DNA from: JAUVXE01 sp964349355
GTDB lineage: Bacteria; Actinomycetota; Coriobacteriia; Anaerosomatales; SLCP01
Assembly (NCBI GenBank): GCA_964349355.1
Contig: CAYGFZ010000044.1
Location: 1 to 17,577, forward strand
Direction: 5' to 3'
DNA length: 17,577 bases
Made by a program: the position numbers and the translations under genes
Shown here: one piece after another, positions 1 to 6,600 of the stretch
Layout: every line of letters starts with the position of its first letter
Numbering within the stretch: the first letter of the stretch is position 1
Notes under the pieces: generated by a model
Databases searched by the model: none
Told to the model about the DNA's origin: nothing
The model's input: only the letters and a program-made list of their open reading frames with translations

Positions 1-4
1 ACAA

Positions 5-43
5 TGAGATCGAGCTGACTCGCTTCGCTCGCAGCTCATCTCA
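5..43. repeat. imperfect inverted repeat / hairpin
   Basis: Arms TGAGATcGAGCTG (5-17) and CAGCTCATCTCA (32-43) are complementary apart from one bulged C, with a 14-nt loop. No T run follows, so it is not a classical terminator. It lies just upstream of the antitoxin promoter and may end an upstream gene outside the window. Its role is unknown. Confidence 0.4.
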
Positions 44-70
44 AACACGTTCGACCGAATAGCGGAACTC

Positions 71-99
71 GTGACAGTTCTTTTGGTGTACGCTAGCAT
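71..99 (+). promoter_or_regulatory. putative promoter of the antitoxin gene
   Basis: GTGACA at 71-76 (5 of 6 to TTGACA) and TAGCAT at 94-99 (4 of 6 to TATAAT) are separated by exactly 17 bp. This places the transcription start near 106, upstream of the antitoxin ATG at 129, which has a GGAGG ribosome binding site at 119-123. The -10 element lies inside the operator repeats, as expected for autoregulation. Confidence 0.5.
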
Positions 100-104
100 G
101 TACG
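87..104. promoter_or_regulatory. tandem TGTACG operator, YefM-like
   Basis: Two copies of TGTACG, at 87-92 and 99-104, lie 12 bp apart and bracket the putative -10. YefM-YoeB operators are known for paired sites with a TGTACA core about 12 bp apart, bound by YefM and co-repressed by the toxin complex. The sequence shows the repeat and its spacing; binding by the adjacent Phd/YefM protein is inferred. Confidence 0.5.
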
Positions 105-128
105 TAAAGGCGACCGTCGGAGGTTCTC

Positions 129-410
129 ATGCTTGGTATCCGGCCCTCGACGGATGTTCTGCCAGTGACAGAGTTTCGCGCGAACACGTCAGCGATGCTT
201 ACACGCATGCACGCGACTAAGCGACCGGTTGTGCTCACCCAGCATGGTCGTAGTGCCGCAGTCGTTATGGACGTTGACGTCTACGAGCGGCTCGTCGACG
301 AGATCGAGCTGCTGCGCGACCTCCACATTGCGGAGGGCCAGATCGCGCGAGGCGAAGGTATCCCTCATGAGCAGGTGGTAACTGAGCTGCGAGAGCGGCT
401 CCTTGGATGA
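129..410 (+). CDS. Phd/YefM family antitoxin
   Basis: A 93-residue protein typical of the Phd/YefM family, whose N-terminal half binds operator DNA and whose flexible C-terminal half neutralises a cognate RelE/ParE/YoeB toxin. Recognisable parts are the N-terminal segment LPVTEFRANTSAMLTRM, the strand-turn PVVLTQHGRSAAVVMDVDVYERL, and a charged helical tail (about 53-93). The start is the ATG at 129 with GGAGG five bases upstream. Its stop overlaps the ATG of the toxin remnant by 4 nt, so the two were co-translated. The toxin downstream is truncated, leaving the antitoxin apparently intact but orphaned. It may persist as a repressor or protect against a related toxin elsewhere. Family assignment is firm; the exact partner type is not. 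Confidence 0.85.
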   Translation: MLGIRPSTDVLPVTEFRANTSAMLTRMHATKRPVVLTQHGRSAAVVMDVDVYERLVDEIELLRDLHIAEGQIARGEGIPHEQVVTELRERLLG

Positions 411-565
411 GGGTGATCTGGGCCCCACTCGCCCGCGAACAGGTAGCGGATGCTTTCAATTTCATCTTGGCGGAGCGTCCGGCTGCCGCGGTCCGGTGGT
501 TCAATCATGTCGTCGAATCTGGGGTGCCGACGGGCTGGACTTCGCCGCTTTGGCCGCTGGCGTAG
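407..565 (+). pseudogene. truncated ParE/RelE-type toxin
   Basis: The reading frame starts at the ATG overlapping the antitoxin stop and encodes only 52 residues. Residues 1-37 (MRVIWAPLAREQVADAFNFI followed by an alanine-rich helix ending RWFNHVVE) look like the N-terminal strand and helix pair of ParE/RelE-superfamily toxins. After about residue 37 the similarity stops and the frame enters the IS110-like remnant, terminating at TAG 563-565. Family members are normally about 90-105 residues, so the central beta sheet and C-terminal active region are missing. The gene is presumably non-functional, broken by insertion or deletion at about 520. Confidence 0.7.
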
Positions 566-742
566 CGCTCGAGGCGAGGCTGGCGCTGGACCTCACGCGA
601 GAGGTCCGGGAGCTGAGTGCACGTATCGCGATCATGTACGAGGAGGCCGACCCGGACGGCATCGTGCTGCCGGCTCCAGGAGTGGCTATCACACTCGCCG
701 CCCAGATACTCCGCAGCCGACCACGCGCGACGGCGTTCCCTA
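526..742 (+). pseudogene. IS110-family transposase fragment
   Basis: One plus-strand frame encodes about 72 residues resembling the middle of IS110-type transposases: a helix ending in REVRELSARIAIMYEEADPD, followed by GIVLPAPGVAITLAAQIL, which matches the start of the Tnp20 (transposase IS116/IS110/IS902) domain, usually written as SAPGVGPxxAAxIL. The N-terminal DEDD RuvC-like domain and the rest of the C-terminal domain are absent. Similarity fades at about 742, just before the end of the opposite-strand gene. The fragment has no start of its own and is a decayed remnant. IS110 elements leave no obvious terminal inverted repeats, so boundaries are approximate. Confidence 0.6.
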
Positions 743-752
743 CGTGCTCGAA

Positions 753-1631
753 TCAGAATCTGCCGGCATCCACGAAGGCCACGAGCTTCTCGACCGGCAT
801 GCGGTCGGGGAGCGCGGAACCCGGAGTCAGCACGAACGGCCGGTCGCGCATCGTCGCGACCATCGAACGCGCTTGCTCGGCCAGCCATCCACTGTCCCGG
901 TCGAGCAGCCGCATCGAATCAAGGTTCCCGAACACCACCATGTGCTCCCCGAGGAGCTCCCGTGCCGCGGAGAGTGGCGTGCCTGCGGTGATCGACACGC
1001 CTGAGGCACCGGTGCGCTCGATGATGGGCAGGACGTGCGTCGCTGTACCGCTCATGTGGATCACCGGTTCCGCGCCGGCGTTGCGAGCGAGCGCGATGAG
1101 TGTGCGCATCGGAGCGAGCCACGTGCGCTCAAGCGTCCCGGGATCGACGAGTACGGGCAAGGGCTCGCCGATCCACAGAACGAGAGGACGGGTGGCGAGC
1201 GCTCTGCGCGCAGCGACGAGTGTCGCTTCCAACCCCGCGGCCATCGCGACCGCCGGATCCGAACCCCGCGAGAAGAGCAGCAGCGCTTCTTCAAGCCCGG
1301 TCTGCTCGGCAGCAAGGGTCATCGGCCCCCAGACCTGGGCGATGGCCGGGAGTGGTCCCTCGGCAAGTGTACTGAGCGCGCGATGGTGCCGCTCTAAGAC
1401 TCGTACGGCAGCGGGTGTGTGCGGGTAGCCAGCGGTGTGCAGCGGCGGCATCGATCCAAGCGCGAAAGGAGACTCCCAGGAGCGCGCGTGGTGGAGCGCG
1501 TATGCGGGGTTGGAGAAGCGGGAGGGGCCCTTACCGGTAAACGGCGTGCGCGCAGGACCTCCGGTAACGAAGACGGGCTGGCCGTAGTATGCGCGAACGA
1601 TACCCTCCAGTGACGGTGCGTTGGTGGTCAC
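753..1631 (-). CDS. URO-D/MtaA-fold protein, divergent corrinoid methyltransferase-like
   Basis: About 292 residues, starting from GTG at 1631, 10 nt after the stop of the upstream oxidoreductase gene; no good ribosome binding site is visible, so translational coupling is likely. The C-terminal two thirds follow the uroporphyrinogen decarboxylase/methylcobamide methyltransferase fold: QVWGPMTLA, EPVIHMSGTATHVLPIIERTG, MVVFGNLDSMRLL and FVLTPGSALPDRMPVEKLVAFV. In MtaA/MtbA-type enzymes zinc is bound by a His-x-Cys pair and a later Cys; here the equivalents are His192-Met-Ser194 and Ser272, so both cysteines are gone. The RQAGR motif of true uroporphyrinogen decarboxylase (HemE) is also missing. 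It is therefore neither a normal HemE nor a normal MtaA. Substrate unknown; it may act with its redox neighbour. Confidence 0.75.
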   Translation of the reverse strand: MTTNAPSLEGIVRAYYGQPVFVTGGPARTPFTGKGPSRFSNPAYALHHARSWESPFALGSMPPLHTAGYPHTPAAVRVLERHHRALSTLAEGPLPAIAQVWGPMTLAAEQTGLEEALLLFSRGSDPAVAMAAGLEATLVAARRALATRPLVLWIGEPLPVLVDPGTLERTWLAPMRTLIALARNAGAEPVIHMSGTATHVLPIIERTGASGVSITAGTPLSAARELLGEHMVVFGNLDSMRLLDRDSGWLAEQARSMVATMRDRPFVLTPGSALPDRMPVEKLVAFVDAGRF

Positions 1632-1641
1632 TGCGTCATCA

Positions 1642-3003
1642 CTAGAACGCCGCCCGGTGGAGCATCTCGCAGTACGCCGGGTGGATGCCGACCGTGTCAC
1701 GCAGGCTGTCCCGTGTCGCTCCGTGACGGATTGCGAGCGCCATCGCGTAGACCAGATCGCTCGCGGTCGGTCCCGCGATGTGGGCTCCGAGCAGGCGGCC
1801 ATCGCCGTCATCTGCGGCGAAGACGAACTTGACCATGCCGTCTCGCTCATCCTCGATGACCGCCGCGCCCGAGTAGTCGAAGTCCACCCGGCTCACGTCG
1901 ACCTCGAGACCGGCGGCGTGTGCCTGCACCTCGGTGAGCCCGACCTGGGCGATCTGGGGGGTGGTGAAGAGGCACGTCGGGATCACCGAGGTGTCCACCG
2001 CGACCGGGCTTCCGGAGGCGATCGAGGAGGCGACGGTGCGGCCCATGTAGTTTGCGGCCGGGGTCTGCATCATCCCACCCGCCGCGTCGCCGGCGAACCA
2101 GACCCGCGGGTTGGTGCTGCATAGCGCGTCGTCGAGCACGGGACGCCCGCTGCCGTCCATCTGCACGCCAGCAGCGTCCAGTTCGAGAGAATTGTGAGCC
2201 GTGCGGCGACCGACGGCCATCAGCACGCGCTCCCAGTTACCGGCGAGCGGCGAACCGTCTGCGCCGGTGACCGTCGCGTCTATCGCGCCGGGGACGCCGG
2301 AAAGTCCCGTGAGACGGCACGACGTGTGCAGCGCGACACCCATGCGTTCAAGGCGGGTCAGGGCGACCGAGGCGATCTCTTCGTCGAGCATCTCGAGCGC
2401 TCTGCTACCGGACGTCACGACCGTGACCTTCGTGCCGAAGGACGCATAGACCGTCGCCAGTTCGATGCCGATGAACCCGCCGCCGACCACCAGAAGGGTC
2501 GCGGGAGGCGCGGGATATCCGAGCGCGTCAGTGCTCGTGTCGGCCAGTTCGATACCGGTGATGGACGGCATGACGGGGGCGGAGCCCGTCGCTACGACCG
2601 CGTGGTCGAATCCAAGACGCTCACCCGTCGCTGCGATCTCGATCTCATCGGGAGCTACGAAGCGTGCCTCCCCGGCGATGAGGCGGATGCCCCGATCGGC
2701 GAAGCCGGCCGCCTGGTCACCGGCGTAGGTCTCCTGCGCGTGCCACTTCCAGGCGAGTACGCTCTGCCAGTCGAAACCGGGGAGACCGGTCAGGCCGAAC
2801 ATCTCTGCACGCGCGGCGGTGCGGTATGCACGGGCAGCGTTATAGAGGGCCTTCTTAGGCATGCAGCCGTACCACAGGCACGTTCCGCCGATCCTTCCCG
2901 GGTCGGCGACGGTGACATCCCATCCCGCTAGTTTGAGTGTTCGTGCGGCAGCGGTTCCTGCTGCCCCGGACCCGATCACGACGACGCGATTGTTGTCACT
3001 CAC
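1642..3003 (-). CDS. pyridine nucleotide-disulfide oxidoreductase (class I, Lpd/glutathione reductase-like)
   Basis: A 453-residue flavoprotein of the dihydrolipoamide dehydrogenase/mercuric reductase/glutathione reductase family. It has the FAD-binding GSGAAG loop (11-16), the redox disulfide in GGTCLWYGC (Cys42 and Cys47), an ATG motif near 138-140, the NAD(P) Rossmann motif GGGFIGIEL (174-182), a second FAD motif FAGDAAGG near residue 305, and a C-terminal dimerisation domain ending HPAYCEML, where His441 and Glu446 match the catalytic His-Glu pair. No arginine pair marks NADPH preference. GTG at 3003 is preferred because GGGAGG (3018-3013) lies 9 nt upstream; the ATG at 3012 directly abuts that site. 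It heads an operon with the URO-D-fold gene and is divergent from the ABC-F gene. The substrate disulfide or metal cannot be told from sequence. Confidence 0.88.
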   Translation of the reverse strand: MSDNNRVVVIGSGAAGTAAARTLKLAGWDVTVADPGRIGGTCLWYGCMPKKALYNAARAYRTAARAEMFGLTGLPGFDWQSVLAWKWHAQETYAGDQAAGFADRGIRLIAGEARFVAPDEIEIAATGERLGFDHAVVATGSAPVMPSITGIELADTSTDALGYPAPPATLLVVGGGFIGIELATVYASFGTKVTVVTSGSRALEMLDEEIASVALTRLERMGVALHTSCRLTGLSGVPGAIDATVTGADGSPLAGNWERVLMAVGRRTAHNSLELDAAGVQMDGSGRPVLDDALCSTNPRVWFAGDAAGGMMQTPAANYMGRTVASSIASGSPVAVDTSVIPTCLFTTPQIAQVGLTEVQAHAAGLEVDVSRVDFDYSGAAVIEDERDGMVKFVFAADDGDGRLLGAHIAGPTASDLVYAMALAIRHGATRDSLRDTVGIHPAYCEMLHRAAF

Positions 3004-3021
3004 GAGACCCATCCTCCCTGA

Positions 3022-3042
3022 TAGACTGTCATGGTGATTATC
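3022..3042. promoter_or_regulatory. overlapping divergent promoter elements
   Basis: Only 27 bp separate the start codons of the oxidoreductase (3003, minus) and the ABC-F gene (3031, plus). On the minus strand GATAAT (3042-3037) is a good -10 that would give a short leader containing the GGGAGG site. On the plus strand TAGACT (3022-3027) lies so close to the ATG that the ABC-F message would be leaderless or nearly so, consistent with its lack of a Shine-Dalgarno sequence. No convincing -35 was found for either, so both are tentative. Confidence 0.3.
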
Positions 3043-5070
3043 TCCGTGGACTCTGTTACGAAAACGTTCGGCGAACGCGTCCTCTTCGAGGGCGCGTCGC
3101 TGCGTGTCGGCGCACGCGATCGGATCGCGCTGCTCGGCCCCAATGGCGCGGGCAAGACGACGTTGCTCGAGATCGTGTCCGGGGAGCAGACGCCGGATGA
3201 GGGCACCGTCACGGTCGCGAAGGACGCTGTGGTCGGCTACCTGAAACAGGAAGCCATCGAGATGCATGGCTGCACGGTGCTCGCCGAGGCGCTCACGGCG
3301 GCGGCCGACGTCACCACGCTCGAGCACCGTCTGGGACTGCTCGAGGCCGAGATCGCCGACACGAGCGCCGGTGCCGACGACGACCCCGAGGCACGGCTGG
3401 CAGCCGACAACCTTCTCGCCGAATACGGCCGCTTGCGAGACCGCTTCGAGCACGCAGGCGGCTACACGATGGAGGCCGAGGCCCGCACGGTGCTCACCGG
3501 ACTCGGCTTTCGGGAACAGGACCTGACCCGCCAGGTGGAGGAGTTCTCCGGTGGCTGGCTCATGCGCCTGGCGCTTGCGAAGCTTCTCCTCGGCAAGCCT
3601 GACGTCCTGCTCCTCGACGAGCCGACCAACCACCTCGATCTCGAAACCGTCACCTGGCTCGAGTCGTTCCTGCGCTCCTATGAAGGTGCGATCGTGCTTG
3701 TGAGTCACGACCGTGCGTTCATGGAGGGCTTCGTCGACCACGTCGCCGAGATCGACCAGCGGCGTGTCACTACCTACACGGGCTCCTACTCCCGCTACCT
3801 CGAGCAGCGCGAACTTACCCGCGAGCAGCAACGCGTGACCCGCGAGCGGCAGCTGAAAGAGATCGCGCATATGCAGGCGTTCGTCGACCGGTTCCGCTAC
3901 AAGAACACCAAGGCGAAGGCCGCCCAGGATCGGATCCGGCGTATCGAGAAGCTGAAGGAAGAGCTCGTAGAGGTGCCCGAGGAGCGCAGGACGGTCCGCT
4001 TCGCGTTCCCCCAGCCTCCCCGGACGGGAGATGAGGTCGTGCGCCTCTCCGGCGTGCGAAAGGCCTACGCAGACAACGTCGTCTACGACTCACTCGGCCT
4101 GACGCTGTACCGGGGCGACAAGGTCGCGCTCGTGGGCCCCAACGGGGCAGGGAAATCCACACTGCTCAAGATGCTGGCGAACGTGATCCATCCTGATGCG
4201 GGTGAGCGGCGTTACGGCGTGCACGTCGACGTCTCATATTTCGCGCAGCACCAACTCGAAGCTCTCGACGCAGCCAACACGGTCTATGCCGAGCTTGACT
4301 CCGTCGCTCCCGGCTGGACGCAGGCCGAGGTGCGGCGCCTTCTCGGAGCGTTCCTGTTCAGCGGTGACGATGTCGACAAGAAGGTCTCGGTGCTTTCGGG
4401 AGGGGAGAGGTGCCGTCTCGCACTTGCCAAGATGCTCGTTGAACCTGCTCCGTTGCTCTGTCTCGACGAGCCCACGAACCATCTCGACATCACCTCCTCC
4501 GACGTTTTAGAGGCCGCACTCTCGCGCTTTCAGGGCACTCTCGTGCTGATCACCCACGATCGTCACCTCATCCGCTCTGTCGCCACCAAGATCGTCGAAG
4601 TCCGCGATGGTGCCGCTACGGTGTTCGACGGCGACTACGACTACTACCTGTTCAAGCGCGCAGCGCTTGATGCGGCTGCGTCAGCCAAGGTGCCGTCACG
4701 GGTGGGCACGCGGGCATCGGCGGCCTTGGCCGTGCCGTCAGCGCACGGCCAGGCGAACATCCCCGCGGCCGCATCGGGGCCCAAGACGCGCGAACAGAAG
4801 CGTGTGGAAGCAGAAGCACGCAACCGGGCGTACCGCGAGACCCACGGGGCGCGGGGACAACTGAAGGTCCTCGAGGGGGATCTCGCAGCGGCCCAGGCAC
4901 GCCATGATGAGCTCGTTCGACTCATGGCCGATCCGGAGTTCTACGAGGACGGGGATGCCTTTGCCGCAGCGATGAAGGAGTATGCCGAGGTCAAGCCGAG
5001 ACTCGCAGCACTCGAAGAGGAGTGGATGGCGCTCGCTGCGACCGTTGAGGCGGCCGAGAACGAGGGATAA
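3031..5070 (+). CDS. ABC-F family ATPase (Uup/EttA-like)
   Basis: A 679-residue soluble protein with two ATP-binding cassettes and no membrane domain. Cassette 1 has Walker A GPNGAGKTT (36-44), signature FSGGW (172-176) and Walker B LLLDEPTNHLD (about 193-203). Cassette 2 has Walker A GPNGAGKST (369-377), signature LSGGE (455-459) and Walker B CLDEPTNHLD (from about 477). The linker between cassettes contains the charged P-site tRNA-interaction helices rich in Arg, Gln and Lys. The C-terminal about 90 residues form a charged coiled coil like the Uup DNA/RNA-binding tail. Family members bind the ribosomal E site and relieve stalled translation; some confer antibiotic resistance. Nothing here indicates a resistance role, so housekeeping translation factor is the best call. 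The start ATG has no Shine-Dalgarno sequence. Confidence 0.92.
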   Translation: MVIISVDSVTKTFGERVLFEGASLRVGARDRIALLGPNGAGKTTLLEIVSGEQTPDEGTVTVAKDAVVGYLKQEAIEMHGCTVLAEALTAAADVTTLEHRLGLLEAEIADTSAGADDDPEARLAADNLLAEYGRLRDRFEHAGGYTMEAEARTVLTGLGFREQDLTRQVEEFSGGWLMRLALAKLLLGKPDVLLLDEPTNHLDLETVTWLESFLRSYEGAIVLVSHDRAFMEGFVDHVAEIDQRRVTTYTGSYSRYLEQRELTREQQRVTRERQLKEIAHMQAFVDRFRYKNTKAKAAQDRIRRIEKLKEELVEVPEERRTVRFAFPQPPRTGDEVVRLSGVRKAYADNVVYDSLGLTLYRGDKVALVGPNGAGKSTLLKMLANVIHPDAGERRYGVHVDVSYFAQHQLEALDAANTVYAELDSVAPGWTQAEVRRLLGAFLFSGDDVDKKVSVLSGGERCRLALAKMLVEPAPLLCLDEPTNHLDITSSDVLEAALSRFQGTLVLITHDRHLIRSVATKIVEVRDGAATVFDGDYDYYLFKRAALDAAASAKVPSRVGTRASAALAVPSAHGQANIPAAASGPKTREQKRVEAEARNRAYRETHGARGQLKVLEGDLAAAQARHDELVRLMADPEFYEDGDAFAAAMKEYAEVKPRLAALEEEWMALAATVEAAENEG

Positions 5071-5101
5071 CGCATTTACCAGGCATTATGCCCTACAAAA
5101 G

Positions 5102-5116
5102 ACATTGTAACAATGT
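5102..5116. repeat. perfect 7-bp palindrome upstream of nuoA
   Basis: ACATTGT and ACAATGT flank a single A, giving a perfect 15-bp dyad in an AT-rich island of otherwise GC-rich DNA. It overlaps the Rex-like site and may be an independent operator or part of the same one. There is no T run, so it is unlikely to terminate the ABC-F message. Confidence 0.5.
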
Positions 5117-5122
5117 TTACAA
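5105..5122. promoter_or_regulatory. Rex-like operator upstream of the nuo operon
   Basis: TTGTAAC-AATG-TTTACAA is an 18-bp inverted repeat matching 11 of 14 defined positions of the Rex consensus TTGTGAA-N4-TTCACAA. Rex is a repressor that senses NADH/NAD+ and is known to control respiratory genes, including nuo and cyd operons, in several Gram-positive bacteria. The site ends about 66 bp before the nuoA ATG and overlaps the putative -35, a position suited to repression. The Rex gene itself is not in this window, so assignment is by motif only. Confidence 0.5.
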
Positions 5123-5144
5123 AGTATCGATTTCGTGCAAGAAT
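5116..5144 (+). promoter_or_regulatory. putative nuo operon promoter
   Basis: TTTACA at 5116-5121 (5 of 6 to TTGACA) and AAGAAT at 5139-5144 (4 of 6 to TATAAT) are separated by 17 bp. Transcription would start near 5151, leaving a leader of about 38 nt with a GGGGGG ribosome binding stretch (5174-5179) before the nuoA ATG. The -35 is shared with the right half of the Rex-like operator. Confidence 0.4.
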
Positions 5145-5188
5145 GCTCCAACGGTCGTCACCTTGAGGGTGCCGGGGGGCTTAACAGC

Positions 5189-5554
5189 ATGGAAGGTTCG
5201 TACGCGCAGAGCGTACTGTTCGTCATCGGGCTCGCGGCCGCCGCCGTGGGCTTCATCGGCGTCGTGTTCCTTGCCAACTCGCTGCTCTCTCCGCGCAATC
5301 CCACGCCTGAGAAGATCGAGCCCTACGAGTGCGGCATGCCGCAGGCTGGTCTCCCGTGGGCGCCGGTGCGGCTTCGCTTCACCGCGATCGCGCTCCTTCT
5401 CGTCGTCTTCGACGCCGAAGCGGCCATGCTATTCGCGGTCGCTCCCGGCCTGCGGGGCTCACTTGCGGGCGTCATCGCCGTAGGCATCTTTGTAGGCCTA
5501 CTCACCCTCGGCCTCCTCTATGCATGGCGGAAAGGGGTGCTTGAGTGGCGATAG
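5189..5554 (+). CDS. nuoA: NADH-quinone oxidoreductase subunit A
   Basis: A 121-residue membrane subunit of complex I with three predicted helices (about 8-30, 63-84 and 90-112). Diagnostic features are the loop PYECGMPQAG, which sits near the quinone channel and switches conformation in complex I, and FDAE in helix 2 (usually FDxE). The ATG at 5189 fits the family length and has a G-rich ribosome binding stretch 9 nt upstream; an in-frame ATG at 5135 would add an uncharacteristic hydrophilic leader and was not chosen. It is the first gene of the operon. Its end overlaps nuoB by 10 nt. Helix 2 (RFTAIALLLVVFDAEAAMLFA) is somewhat diverged from the common FYxxAMLFLIFDxE form. Confidence 0.9.
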   Translation: MEGSYAQSVLFVIGLAAAAVGFIGVVFLANSLLSPRNPTPEKIEPYECGMPQAGLPWAPVRLRFTAIALLLVVFDAEAAMLFAVAPGLRGSLAGVIAVGIFVGLLTLGLLYAWRKGVLEWR

Positions 5555-6129
5555 TCGATCGTCTCGGCGAATCTTTAGATAGTGGCAAGGGCGGCGGAGT
5601 CATCCTCACCAGTGTCGATTCGCTCGTCAACTGGTCCCGTGGCAAGTCGCTGTGGGCTATGCCTATGGGCACCGCATGCTGCGCGATGGAGCTTATCGCC
5701 GCATCGTTTAGCAAGTTCGACTTCGATCGCCACGGCACCTTCCCGCGCCCTGACCCGCGCCACACCGACGTGATGGTCGTCGCGGGCACCATCACCCGCA
5801 AGATGGCACCTGCCGTCAAACGCCTCTACGAGCAGATGGCCGACCCCAAGTGGGTCATCGCTATGGGTAACTGCGCGGTGTCCGGCGGCATCTTCTACTA
5901 CGACACCTACTCCGTCGTACGGGGTGTGGACGAGTTCCTTCCCGTCGACGTCTACATCGCCGGGTGTCCTCCTCGGCCTGAGTCGCTCCAGGACTCCGTT
6001 CTTAAGCTGAGGGAGCTGATCGCGGCAGGCTCGATCTCGCCGGATCGCACTCGCGAGGCCGTGCTCACGCTTCCCTCGTCGGGCGAGGTCTCCTTTGGCG
6101 TGCGCCCGGGGGAGGGTGATGGGGAGTGA
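5545..6129 (+). CDS. nuoB: NADH-quinone oxidoreductase subunit B (N2 cluster)
   Basis: A 194-residue peripheral-arm subunit that carries cluster N2, the last iron-sulfur centre before quinone. All four ligands are present: the tandem pair in GTACCAME (Cys45, Cys46), GNCAVSGG (Cys110) and GCPPRPE (Cys141). The family block RHTDVMVVAGTITRKMAP is well conserved. Translation starts at GTG 5545 inside the end of nuoA, with AAGGGG about 8 nt upstream. The stop overlaps the GTG of nuoC by 4 nt. The complete ligand set indicates that the quinone-reducing end of the complex is functional. Confidence 0.95.
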   Translation: MAIVDRLGESLDSGKGGGVILTSVDSLVNWSRGKSLWAMPMGTACCAMELIAASFSKFDFDRHGTFPRPDPRHTDVMVVAGTITRKMAPAVKRLYEQMADPKWVIAMGNCAVSGGIFYYDTYSVVRGVDEFLPVDVYIAGCPPRPESLQDSVLKLRELIAAGSISPDRTREAVLTLPSSGEVSFGVRPGEGDGE

Positions 6130-6587
6130 ACATCAGCGAGCTGCGCAAACATCTGTGTGCGATCTACCCCGACCTGTGCCCTCTGTTCTCCATCGAGTTC
6201 GGTGACGGCTTGCTCGCCGTGGAGTGCAAGACTCTTCACGCGGCTGCATCCAACCTGAAAGAACTCGGCTTCGATCGCCTCGGCATGGTGACCGCAGTCG
6301 ATCATTCCACCGAGTTCGAGATGGTCTACCGGCTCCATTCGCGCTCGATGTCGGCTGGTATCTTTCTGAAGTGCGGTGTCAAACGTGACGATCCGCGTGT
6401 CCTCTCCGTCTCAGACCTCTGGCCTGCGGCTATCTGGCAGGAGCGCGAGGTCTACGACATGTTCGGCATCGTGTTTCTGAACCATCCTGACATGCGGCGG
6501 ATCCTCCTTCCCGAGGACTGGGAAGGGTTCCCGCTTCGCAAAGACTACGTAGACGAGCGCATAGTGCGCCGTCCTGACTACATCTGA
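6126..6587 (+). CDS. nuoC: NADH-quinone oxidoreductase subunit C
   Basis: A 153-residue protein of the 30-kDa subunit family, a structural element of the peripheral arm packed against NuoD. The C-terminal signature is clear: WQEREVYDMFGIVFLNHPDM followed by RRILLPEDWEGFPLRKDY. The GTG start at 6126 overlaps the nuoB stop (GTGA), pointing to coupled translation. It is a stand-alone NuoC, not the NuoCD fusion seen in enterobacteria. A 13-nt gap with a GAGGGGG site separates it from nuoD. Confidence 0.93.
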   Translation: MNISELRKHLCAIYPDLCPLFSIEFGDGLLAVECKTLHAAASNLKELGFDRLGMVTAVDHSTEFEMVYRLHSRSMSAGIFLKCGVKRDDPRVLSVSDLWPAAIWQEREVYDMFGIVFLNHPDMRRILLPEDWEGFPLRKDYVDERIVRRPDYI

Positions 6588-6600
6588 GAGGGGGCAGCGA

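Noticed and set aside
743..1428. Continuation of the plus-strand frame past the IS110 fragment
   Set aside because: After about 742 the frame is antisense to the URO-D-fold gene and loses any transposase similarity. The serine/arginine-rich translation is a shadow.
753..1631. Annotation of the URO-D-fold gene as HemE (uroporphyrinogen decarboxylase)
   Set aside because: The N-terminal RQAGR substrate-binding motif is missing and the protein is about 50 residues shorter than HemE. The C-terminal motifs are closer to the MtaA-type branch.
3004..3870. Upstream extension of the oxidoreductase frame on the minus strand
   Set aside because: The frame stays open for about 290 codons opposite the ABC-F gene, but the FAD-binding start motif begins just after GTG 3003, which has a good ribosome binding site. 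The extension is a shadow of the ABC-F coding sequence.
5135..5188. Longer nuoA from the ATG at 5135
   Set aside because: It would add 18 hydrophilic residues not usual for NuoA and would place the start inside the leader, overlapping the possible -10. The ATG at 5189 has a G-rich ribosome binding stretch and matches family length.
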